This document shows positions 41,525-48,237 of a DNA stretch of 48,237 nucleotides, in pieces. Below the pieces are notes generated by a model. That model ran no database searches and was not told the origin of the DNA. It saw nothing but the letters and a program-made list of their open reading frames with translations. The DNA is from JBFKQC01 sp041627895. GTDB lineage: Bacteria > Pseudomonadota > Alphaproteobacteria > Rhodobacterales > Rhodobacteraceae. Location: positions 1-48,237 of the forward strand of contig JBFKQC010000026.1 of the NCBI GenBank assembly GCA_041627895.1. The letters are read 5' to 3'. Each line of letters starts with the position of its first letter. Positions within the stretch are counted from its first letter, which is position 1. A program made the translations under genes and the position numbers.

Positions 41525-42606
41525 CGACATTCGTGCTTCCCGATCTCGGCGAGGGCCTGCAAGAGGCCGAAATCGTCACCTGGCATGTCTCGGAGGGCGA
41601 TCACGTGATTGCCGACCAGCCGCTGGTGTCGGTCGAGACCGACAAGGCGGTGGTCGAGGTGCCGGCGCCCTATTCCGGCACCGTGGCCAAGCTGCTCGCC
41701 GCCGAGGGCGCCATCGTGAAGATCGGCGCGCCGCTGGTCGAGATCGAGACCGGAAAGGCCAAGGACGCGGGCGCCATCGTCGGCTCGCTCGGCGGAACCG
41801 AGCCGCCGCCCGCCGCGCCGCCGCGGGCGCCCGACCCGCGGGCGCCGGCGCCGGCGCCGGGCAAGGCGGCGCCCGCCGTGCGACGGCTGGCCCGCGAAAG
41901 GGGTGTCGATCTCGGCGCCGTCACCGGCACCGGGCCGGGCGGCGCGATCCTGACCCGCGACGTCGAGGCGGCGGCCTCGGGCATCGCGGGCGAAGAGTTG
42001 CGCGGCGTGCGACGGGCGATGGCGCAGGCGATGGCGGCCTCGCATGCCAGCGTCGTTCCGGCGACGGTGACGGAGCGCGCCGACATCTCCGCCTGGTCCG
42101 AGACCGAGAAACCGACTCCCCGGCTGGCCCGCGCCATCGCCGCAGGCGCCGCGGCCGAGCCTGCGCTGAACGCCTGGTTCGACGGTGTGCGGCGGCAGCT
42201 TCACGCCACGGTCGATCTGGCGCTGGCCGTCGACACGCCGGACGGGCTGTTCACGCCGGTCCTGCGCGACGCCGGGAATGCATCGGAGATCGCGGACCGG
42301 GTCGCGGCGCTGCGGCGCGCGGTCGAGGATCGCTCGATCGAGCGCGAAGCGATGAAGGGCGCCACGATCACGCTGTCGAATTTCGGCATGATGGCGGGCG
42401 AGTTCGCGTCGCTGGTCGTCTTGCCGCCGCAGGTGGCGATCCTCGGCGCGGGACGAATTTCCGAGTGGTGTCTCGCCCTGGGCGGCAAACCGGCGCCGCG
42501 CCGCGTGCTGCCCCTGTCGCTGACCTTCGACCACCGCGCGGTGACGGGTGGCGAGGCGGCCCGGTTCCTCGCCGCGGTCAAGGCGGACCTGGAGCGCGAA
42601 ACCTGA
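41521..42606 (+). CDS. 2-oxoacid dehydrogenase E2 (lipoyl acyltransferase)
   Basis: A 361-residue E2 core. One lipoyl domain (residues 1-77, lipoyl-Lys42 in VETDKAVVEV) and an Ala/Pro-rich linker come first. A peripheral-subunit-binding domain (about 115-155, PAVRRLARERGVDL) and the catalytic domain follow. The catalytic motif reads DHRAVTGG: His338 is present, but the Asp of the usual DHRxxDG is Thr342. This variant is seen in some E2 branches, but catalysis may differ. The core is shorter than most E2 (about 400 or more). No E3 (lipoamide dehydrogenase) gene is in the operon, so E3 must come from elsewhere. Confidence 0.9.
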   Translation: MTTFVLPDLGEGLQEAEIVTWHVSEGDHVIADQPLVSVETDKAVVEVPAPYSGTVAKLLAAEGAIVKIGAPLVEIETGKAKDAGAIVGSLGGTEPPPAAPPRAPDPRAPAPAPGKAAPAVRRLARERGVDLGAVTGTGPGGAILTRDVEAAASGIAGEELRGVRRAMAQAMAASHASVVPATVTERADISAWSETEKPTPRLARAIAAGAAAEPALNAWFDGVRRQLHATVDLALAVDTPDGLFTPVLRDAGNASEIADRVAALRRAVEDRSIEREAMKGATITLSNFGMMAGEFASLVVLPPQVAILGAGRISEWCLALGGKPAPRRVLPLSLTFDHRAVTGGEAARFLAAVKADLERET

Positions 42607-42620
42607 CCAAAGGGCGATGA

Positions 42621-43727
42621 ATGATTGAGATCTTCGAACTGGCGGACGATCTGGGCCCAGAAAAGGTGGTTCACATCTGCGATGCCGCGGTCGGGCTGCG
42701 CGCCATCGCAGTGATCGACAACACGGCGATCGGGCCGGCGATCGGCGGGGTGCGAATGGCGCCCGACGTCACGGTCGCGGAATGCGCCCGCCTGGCGCGT
42801 GCGATGAGTCTGAAGAACGCGGTGGCCGGGCTGCCCCATGGCGGCGGCAAGTCGGTGATCGCGGCCGACCCGGCGATGGCTGCGCCGGACAAGGAACGCC
42901 TGATCCGTGCCTTCGCCCGCGGGATCGAAGAGCTTGCCGGCTACGTGCCCGGCCCCGACATGGGCACCGACGAAACCTGCATGGCCTGGGTCCGCGACGA
43001 GATCGGCCGTGCCGTCGGCCTGCCGCGGGTGCTGGGCGGCATCCCGCTGGACGAAATCGGCGCGACCGGGTTCGGCGTCGGCGTCGCCGCCAAGGCGGCG
43101 GAGGAGTTCAGCGGCGTCGCGCTGAAAGGCGCGCGGGTGGCGATCCAGGGCTACGGCGCGGTCGGGCGGCACGCCGCGCGGCACCTCGAACGGGAAGGCG
43201 CGCGGATCGTCGCGGTGGCCGATTCGCGCGGCACCGCGATCCTGCCCGGCGGCTTCGACCTGTCGCGCCTCGAGGCACTCAAGGTGGCGGGCGGCTCGGT
43301 CCTCGATCATCCCGGCGCCGGCGCGCTGGGCCGGGACGAGGTGATCACCGCCGAGTGCGACATCCTGGTGCCCGCGGCACGGCCCGACATCATCGACGCG
43401 GGCACTGCCGGCGCGGTCCGCGCGAGGCTGATCGTCCAGGGTGCGAACATCCCCGCGACCGCCGAAGCGGAGGAAAAGTTGCACCGCCGCGGCGTTCTGG
43501 TGATCCCTGATTTCATCGCCAACGCGGGCGGCGTGATCTGTGCCGCGGTCGAATATCGCGGCGGCACCGAGGGCCAGGCGATGACCGCCATCGCCGAAAA
43601 GATCGGCCGGAATGTCGGGCAGGTGCTGGCAGAGGCGCGCGCCAGGGATTGCCCGCCGCGCGACGCCGCGAATGCGCTGGCCCAGACCCGGCTGCGCGCC
43701 GCGATGGCATACCGGCGATCCGCCTGA
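42621..43727 (+). CDS. Glu/Leu/Phe/Val dehydrogenase
   Basis: A 368-residue amino acid dehydrogenase. The catalytic Lys77 is in GLPHGGGKSVI, with the proton-relay Asp in GPDMGTDE. The NAD-binding Rossmann loop is GYGAVG, and the terminal part IANAGGVI is typical. Length and motifs match leucine/valine/phenylalanine dehydrogenases better than the 420-residue or longer glutamate dehydrogenases. It would oxidatively deaminate an amino acid to the 2-oxoacid with NAD, the same step as the aminotransferase at the head of the operon but without an acceptor. ATG 42621 is 14 bases after the E2 stop, with AAAGGG upstream. It ends the operon. Confidence 0.92.
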   Translation: MIEIFELADDLGPEKVVHICDAAVGLRAIAVIDNTAIGPAIGGVRMAPDVTVAECARLARAMSLKNAVAGLPHGGGKSVIAADPAMAAPDKERLIRAFARGIEELAGYVPGPDMGTDETCMAWVRDEIGRAVGLPRVLGGIPLDEIGATGFGVGVAAKAAEEFSGVALKGARVAIQGYGAVGRHAARHLEREGARIVAVADSRGTAILPGGFDLSRLEALKVAGGSVLDHPGAGALGRDEVITAECDILVPAARPDIIDAGTAGAVRARLIVQGANIPATAEAEEKLHRRGVLVIPDFIANAGGVICAAVEYRGGTEGQAMTAIAEKIGRNVGQVLAEARARDCPPRDAANALAQTRLRAAMAYRRSA

Positions 43728-43850
43728 GCCGCGTTCTTCCCCGGGGCAGGGGACCGGCGAAACCGCCGCCGCGGCGGATCTGTGGTTGACCCTTGCGCCG
43801 GCGGGCTGTTCTGTCTGCGGCCGGGACCGGCAGAATGGGATGGCGCGGCG

Positions 43851-44651
43851 ATGGGACTGGTGGACGTGGCAACGGCCTTGCGCGCCCGGGCGCTGGACCG
43901 GCTGCTGCCGCAGCGCTTCGTGTTCCATCACGTGCCGAAATGCGGCGGCACTTCGGTCGGGCGAGCGCTGCGCAGGCGATACCTGCTTAGCCAGGCGACC
44001 GTGACGCCGGAGGACAGCTTTCGCGCGTTCGAGGCATTCACCGGGCGCAGCGACCGCGAGCGGATGCTGGTCGACGTGCTGGACCTGCGCGAGCAGATGC
44101 TGCTTTATCACATGTTCCGCGACGTGCGCGGCCTGTCGCTGCACGTGCGCTTTTCCGAAGCCGCCTACAGCCGGTTCGCCGACCGCTACAAGTTCGTCAC
44201 CATCCTGCGCGAGCCGGTGGCGCGGTTTCTGTCGCACTACAACTGGAGCCACGGGCGGGACGGCGCGCATGCCCGGATCGACGAAGGGTTCGGCGCGTTC
44301 CTCGGCACCGAACGGGCGCGGCGTATGGGGGCGAGCTATGTCGAGTATTTCTGCGGCCTGCCGAAGGATGCCGACATCCGCTCGGGCCAGGCGATCGGGC
44401 GGGCGATCGACAATCTGGCGCGGTTCAGCGTGGTCGGCTTTCTGGACGACCTGCCGGGGTTCCGGGCGGCGCTGAGGCGCACGTTGCGGGCAAGGGTGCG
44501 GATCGGGCACGAAAACCGGACGGCGGAGGGGCGGCGAAGCATCTCGGCCCCCGCGCTGTCGGACGCCGACATGGCCCGGGTGCGCGAGCTTTGCGCGCCG
44601 GATCTCGCGGTCTGGGAGGCGGCGCAGGCATTCCGTTCCGCACCCGGTTGA
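43851..44651 (+). CDS. Sulfotransferase family protein
   Basis: A 266-residue PAPS-dependent sulfotransferase (family 2 type). The 5'-phosphosulfate loop is HHVPKCGGTS (residues 26-35) and the 3'-phosphate site is VTILREPVARFLSHY. ATG 43851 gives the usual short leader before the loop. A longer frame from 43782 is less likely. Standing before a flippase and glycosyltransferase, it probably sulfates a surface polysaccharide, common in marine bacteria. The acceptor sugar is unknown. The family also acts on lipids or proteins. Confidence 0.82.
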   Translation: MGLVDVATALRARALDRLLPQRFVFHHVPKCGGTSVGRALRRRYLLSQATVTPEDSFRAFEAFTGRSDRERMLVDVLDLREQMLLYHMFRDVRGLSLHVRFSEAAYSRFADRYKFVTILREPVARFLSHYNWSHGRDGAHARIDEGFGAFLGTERARRMGASYVEYFCGLPKDADIRSGQAIGRAIDNLARFSVVGFLDDLPGFRAALRRTLRARVRIGHENRTAEGRRSISAPALSDADMARVRELCAPDLAVWEAAQAFRSAPG

Positions 44652-44839
44652 TTGTTTCCGGTGGGTAGACCATCGGCCTGTGCGGGCGGGATTGTTCACG
44701 AATGCAGCGATCGACGATCGCATGTCTGGACAATCCGCCGCCGCAGGCGCTAACTGGGAACCGGCGCTAAATGTCTGGTCTCATTGATATTTCGGGCCGC
44801 TTTTGGTCGCACTCCGATGTGCCGTCCCTGGCCCGAGCG

Positions 44840-44873
44840 ACGGTCTGGACGGTCCTGCGATAAGCGTGCGATA
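44840..44873. promoter_or_regulatory. Tandem short repeats upstream of the flippase gene
   Basis: ACGGTC occurs at 44840-44845 and 44849-44854 (9-base period). TGCGATA occurs at 44856-44862 and 44867-44873 (11-base period), 23 bases before the ATG. The rest of the 245-base gap (44652-44896) shows no gene and no clear hexamers, only a GCGATC/GATCGC inverted repeat at 44707-44721. The repeats may bind a response regulator. Confidence 0.35.
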
Positions 44874-44896
44874 GGTGTGGGGTTTCGGAGCGGTCG

Positions 44897-46177
44897 ATGG
44901 TCGAGTCGAACGATGTTGCCGCGGCGCCTTCGCTGAAGGGCAACGTGGTCTACGCGATGTCGGGCAGGGTGGTCTTTGCGCTGACCCAGTTCGGCATCCT
45001 GTCGGTGGCCGCCCATCTCGGCACGCCCGAGGATGTCGGCGCGCTGACGCTGGCCTCGGCCATCGTGACACCGCTGTTCTTTCTGACCTCGATGGGTATG
45101 CGCGAGGCGCATGCGGTCGACGATCTCAGCCGGTTCACGCGGCCCGATTACGTCAGCCTGCGCATCGCCGGCGGTCTGGTGGCGGTGCTGCTGAGCGTCG
45201 CGATCGTGATGATCTACCGCTCGCCTGCCGGGTGGCAGGTGCAATCGGCGGCCATCGCGTTCGCGCTGGTCAAGTTCTTCGGGGCGCAGTCGAGCCTGAA
45301 CCACGGCATCTTCCAGCGCGCGGAACGGCTTGACTATGTCGCGCTGTCCAATGTCTGCCGCGGCGGCTCGGGCCTGCTGTTCTTTGCCGCGGCCTTCGCG
45401 CTGACGCGCGATCTTGCGCTGTCCCTCATGTTCGAGGCCGCGGCGTCGTTCCTGACGTGGCTGCTGCTGGATCGCGCGCTGCTGGCGCGGCTCGACGCAA
45501 GGACCGCGATGGCGGACCTCAGGCTGGTGCGCGTCCGCACCGTGGCGGCGCTGGCGTGGTGGGTGCTGCCGGTGGGTGTGTCGCTGTGGTTCCTGCGCGC
45601 CTCGGTCAGCGCGCCGCCGCTGGTGCTGGAACGTCACGCGGACCTGGCGACGGTCGGCATCTTCGGCGCGCTCGCCTATGTGCACACGGCCCTGTCGATG
45701 CTGTCGGGCGCCATGGGCAGCGCCTCGTCCGCGCGGCTGAGGCGGTACTACCGCGACGGGCGCCGCGCGCGGTTCACCGATCTTGTGATCAAGCTCTGCC
45801 TGTTGTCGGCCGCCTTGGGGGCGGTCGGCGTCGCGGTTGCCTGGCTGGCCGGGGGCGCGATCCTGGGCGTGCTGTTCGGCGAGGCCTACCGGCAGCGAGA
45901 GCTGTTCACGGTGATCGTCGCGGCGTCGTCGGTCAGCATCGCGGCGGGGCCGATGGTCACGGCGCTGACCGCCGCGCAGGCGTTCCGGCGGCGGCTGGCC
46001 AATTCTGCGACGATCTTTGCCGTCGCCGTGGCGGCGGCGCTGCTGCTGATCCCGACGCATGGCGCCTTTGGCGCCGCCTGGGCGCTGGCGGCGATGACCA
46101 CGGCGCATCTCGCCGTCACCGCGCTGTCGTTCCGGCGCATCCTGGCGCGGATGCCGGCCGAAGGGGGCGGCGGATGA
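44897..46177 (+). CDS. Polysaccharide flippase (Wzx/oligosaccharide transporter-like)
   Basis: A 426-residue membrane protein with about 12 predicted helices in the Polysacc_synt/MOP superfamily. It would move a lipid-linked oligosaccharide across the inner membrane. The first helix pair includes AMSGRVVFALTQFGILSVAAHLGTPEDVGALTLA, usual for the family N-terminus. It overlaps the ATP-grasp gene by four bases (ATGA). It heads the visible part of a polysaccharide operon. Sequence similarity within the family is low, so the class is inferred from topology and neighbours. Confidence 0.8.
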   Translation: MVESNDVAAAPSLKGNVVYAMSGRVVFALTQFGILSVAAHLGTPEDVGALTLASAIVTPLFFLTSMGMREAHAVDDLSRFTRPDYVSLRIAGGLVAVLLSVAIVMIYRSPAGWQVQSAAIAFALVKFFGAQSSLNHGIFQRAERLDYVALSNVCRGGSGLLFFAAAFALTRDLALSLMFEAAASFLTWLLLDRALLARLDARTAMADLRLVRVRTVAALAWWVLPVGVSLWFLRASVSAPPLVLERHADLATVGIFGALAYVHTALSMLSGAMGSASSARLRRYYRDGRRARFTDLVIKLCLLSAALGAVGVAVAWLAGGAILGVLFGEAYRQRELFTVIVAASSVSIAAGPMVTALTAAQAFRRRLANSATIFAVAVAAALLLIPTHGAFGAAWALAAMTTAHLAVTALSFRRILARMPAEGGGG

Positions 46178-47220
46178 GCGCGCCCTTCAAGCACTATGCC
46201 AAGTCGCTGATCCGTGGCGGCGCAAGGGTGCGGATGCAGGTCAGGAAGATCGCCGAGGCGCGGCGCGCGCTGGGCGTGCTCGAGGCCGCCCGCGGCCCGC
46301 TCGACCGGCGCCTGTACGGGCTTTGCGACGCCTATGCCCGCGATCGGCTGGGGTGGAGCGGCTATGCCCCCTGGCTGAAGGTCTATGCCGCCGTGCAGCG
46401 CGCGTTCCACGACGGCTGGCTGCCCGAGAACTACTATCTGGCAGAGGTCCTGCCGCGCGTGAACGGCGAGTATCACCGCATGGCGCGGCGCCGGGGCGCC
46501 AATGCCAGGCTGTTCGGGGCAGAGGCCTTTCCGGACCTGGCCTACAGCGTGAACGGGATTTTCTACGACACCGGCTATCGCGTGATTCCCGCCGCCGGGC
46601 TTGCGGGCTTTCTGGCCGAACGCGCCGACGAGGTGGTCTTCAAGTCGGATCACTCGGGCTGGGGCGACGGCATCCGGTTCCTGCCAAGCGCCGGGATCGA
46701 GCCGGACCGGCTGGCTGCGCTGGGCAACGGGGTGGTGCAGCGGCGGCTGCGGCCGCATCCCGTCTTCGACAGGTTCGACCTGCCGTCGCTGGCGACGTTG
46801 CGGATAGGCACGGTCGTGCCCGCAGACGGTGTGCCGCAGGTGCGCGCCTGCTACCTGAAACTGGGCCGCGCCGGGGTATCGCATATCGTGGCCCGCGACC
46901 AGTTGCGGGTGGCCGTCGACTGGACCAGCGGCGAACTGGCGGGCGAGGGCTATCTGTCGGACTGGCGCCCGGTCGCGAAGCATCCCGACACCGAGGTCGC
47001 GTTCGGCGGTCTGTCCCTGCCGCGGATCGGCGACTGCGTCGCGACGGCGCTGCGTCTGCATGCCGGCCTGCCATTGCCGCGCTATCTGTGCTGGGACCTG
47101 GTGGTCGACGACGAGGACCGGGTGCAGGTGCTGGAATGGGAAGGCGGCGTCGTCAGCTTTGCCGAGGCAGTGCAGGGACCGTGCTTTGCCGATCTGGGCT
47201 GGGGCGAGGCGGGGCGGTGA
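46174..47220 (+). CDS. ATP-grasp-type protein of a polysaccharide cluster
   Basis: A 348-residue protein that looks like the sugar-transfer-associated ATP-grasp family (PF14397-like). It has VVFKSDHSGWGDGI (Lys for ATP and a glycine-rich loop), a beta-rich centre, and CWDLVVDDEDRVQVLEWEGG, which holds acidic metal ligands near the end. Proteins of this type occur in exopolysaccharide loci and may ligate an amino acid or other carboxylate to sugar or glycan. The reaction is not known. It overlaps both neighbours (ATGA and GTGA). An upstream-open frame is in the flippase gene. Confidence 0.7.
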   Translation: MSAPFKHYAKSLIRGGARVRMQVRKIAEARRALGVLEAARGPLDRRLYGLCDAYARDRLGWSGYAPWLKVYAAVQRAFHDGWLPENYYLAEVLPRVNGEYHRMARRRGANARLFGAEAFPDLAYSVNGIFYDTGYRVIPAAGLAGFLAERADEVVFKSDHSGWGDGIRFLPSAGIEPDRLAALGNGVVQRRLRPHPVFDRFDLPSLATLRIGTVVPADGVPQVRACYLKLGRAGVSHIVARDQLRVAVDWTSGELAGEGYLSDWRPVAKHPDTEVAFGGLSLPRIGDCVATALRLHAGLPLPRYLCWDLVVDDEDRVQVLEWEGGVVSFAEAVQGPCFADLGWGEAGR

Positions 47221-48237
47221 CCGGGCGGCCGCATATTTTGTTCGTCGCGAACGAGGTGCTGGGCTGGGGCACGTATTCGCGGCAACTGGCCGCGGTCCTG
47301 GCCGCGCGCGACGACCTTCGCGTCTCGACCCTGCGCTGGCGTCCCGGGCGGTGGAGCACCGCGTTGCTGCGCCGCCACAACCTTGGCGGTCTCGCGCGGG
47401 TCTGGCGCCGGGTCGACCCGATCGCCGCCTATCGCGGGCCGCTCGGCGCCGCGATCCGGCGCGAGGTCGCGCGGCTTGGTCCCGATCTGGTGCATTTCGC
47501 ATCGCACTGGCCCGCGGCTGCGCTGGCCTGGCAGCCCGGTACGCCGCCCTTCACCGCCGCGCTGGACTGTACCCGCGGCAACATCGACACGCTGAAGGCG
47601 CGGGCGGTCTGGTCGCGGCGGCAACGCGCACGCGAGGCAGAGCTGCTGCGGCGCGCGGCGCGGGTCTTTCCGATGAGCCGCTGGGCCGCGGGTTCGCTGA
47701 CCGGCGACTGCGGCGTGCCGGCGTCGCGCGTCGAGGTCTTGCCGCCATCGCTGGATCTGTCGCGGTTACGACCGCCGCGCAGCCATGACGGTCTGCCCAA
47801 CATCGTCTTCGTCGGCAACGATTTCGCCCGCAAGGGCGGCGCCCGGCTTTGCCGCTGGGTCGAGGGGCCGCTGGCGGGCACCTGCCATCTGCACATCGCC
47901 TCGGCCGATCCCGCCGCGCGGGTGCAAGGCCGCCACATCACCGCTCATGGCCGGCTGGACCATGGCGAATTGCTCGGCCGACTGCTGCCGGAAATGGACA
48001 TTCTCTGCCTGCCGACGGCGCTGGACATGTCGCCGCATGTCCTGGCCGAGGCCGCCGCCGCCGGGCTGCCCGCGGTGGCGAGCGATCTGGGCGGAATCCC
48101 CGAACTGGTGATCGACGGCGAGACCGGCCTGCTCGCCCCGCCCGGCGACGACGGCGCTTTCGTCGCGGCGCTGCGGCGGCTGATCGGCGATCCCGGGCTG
48201 CGGCGGCGGATGTCCGGCGCGGCGCTGCGGCACGCCG
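47217..48237 (+). CDS. Family 4 glycosyltransferase (partial, runs off the window)
   Basis: A GTG start overlaps the ATP-grasp stop (GTGA), and the frame stays open to the last base, about 340 codons. The start reads VTGRPHILFVANEVLGWGTYS, with a glycine-rich loop before the first domain. The C-terminal part has the GT-B donor-site stretch SPHVLAEAAAAGLPAVASDL, then GGIPELVIDGETGLLAPPGD, both typical of GT4. It transfers a nucleotide-sugar unit to a growing surface glycan in the cytoplasm. The true end is not seen. Confidence 0.87.
   Translation, partial: MTGRPHILFVANEVLGWGTYSRQLAAVLAARDDLRVSTLRWRPGRWSTALLRRHNLGGLARVWRRVDPIAAYRGPLGAAIRREVARLGPDLVHFASHWPAAALAWQPGTPPFTAALDCTRGNIDTLKARAVWSRRQRAREAELLRRAARVFPMSRWAAGSLTGDCGVPASRVEVLPPSLDLSRLRPPRSHDGLPNIVFVGNDFARKGGARLCRWVEGPLAGTCHLHIASADPAARVQGRHITAHGRLDHGELLGRLLPEMDILCLPTALDMSPHVLAEAAAAGLPAVASDLGGIPELVIDGETGLLAPPGDDGAFVAALRRLIGDPGLRRRMSGAALRHA

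Noticed and set aside
42201..44723. 840-codon minus-strand open frame across E2, the dehydrogenase and the sulfotransferase
   Set aside because: It spans three recognisable plus-strand genes and their gaps, and its product has no domain.

Overview
The window is chromosomal DNA of very high GC with dense, often overlapping genes (many ATGA, GTGA or TGATG junctions). The gene content points to an alphaproteobacterium, most likely of the Rhodobacterales/Rhodobacteraceae: an RTX protein ending in a Hint_2-type domain, hydantoinase A/B pairs, a double-length ProW-type permease, a LonB-like protease next to a Usp-like gene behind an FnrL-type box, and a PAS_5-like sensor. The genus cannot be fixed from the sequence. 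No tRNA, rRNA, IS element, phage gene or CRISPR array was seen. No classical helix-turn-helix regulator is encoded.

Layout. (1) 87-5039: a FAD amine oxidase with N-methylhydantoinase/5-oxoprolinase subunits A and B, in one tight operon. (2) 5533-8119: a lone SDR dehydrogenase and a lone Fe(III)-type ABC permease. (3) 8255-11401 (minus): a 1048-residue RTX/Hint secreted protein with its own terminator. It has a long upstream region that carries a 10-bp-period direct repeat and a candidate small RNA. (4) 11985-13058: an APH-fold kinase. (5) 13673-24311: an apparent quaternary-amine island. A choline-sulfatase, an SDR and a Rieske oxygenase run leftward. A ProXVW-type glycine betaine transporter, an EamA transporter, a beta-hydroxyacid dehydrogenase and a TIM-barrel isomerase run rightward. 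The divergent promoter region between them holds repeated GCAAAT elements. (6) 24312-24799: a convergent gap that unexpectedly holds two perfect palindromes, an AT-rich promoter-like stretch, a 36-codon ORF and a strong hairpin. (7) 24800-32230 (minus): a peptide/opine-type ABC transporter operon. A PAS protein, a GFA-family metalloprotein and a small helical protein are interleaved with the transporter subunits. (8) 32426-36544: a secreted HExxH protein, then the LonB-like protease and Usp-like protein. (9) 36632-43727: a six-gene operon that could take an amino acid to an acyl-CoA (aminotransferase, acyl-CoA synthetase, 2-oxoacid dehydrogenase E1alpha/E1beta/E2, Glu/Leu/Val-type dehydrogenase). 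(10) 43851-48237: the start of a surface-polysaccharide cluster (sulfotransferase, flippase, ATP-grasp protein, glycosyltransferase cut by the window end).

Taken together, much of the window deals with uptake and breakdown of nitrogenous solutes: hydantoins or N-methyl amines, quaternary amines, peptides, and branched-chain or aromatic amino acids. This fits a marine or osmotically variable heterotroph. The most unusual points are the interleaved sensor/GFA/transporter operon, the sulfatase-Rieske-ProXVW island without the usual betaine genes, and the regulatory-looking DNA between convergent genes at 24320-24660.
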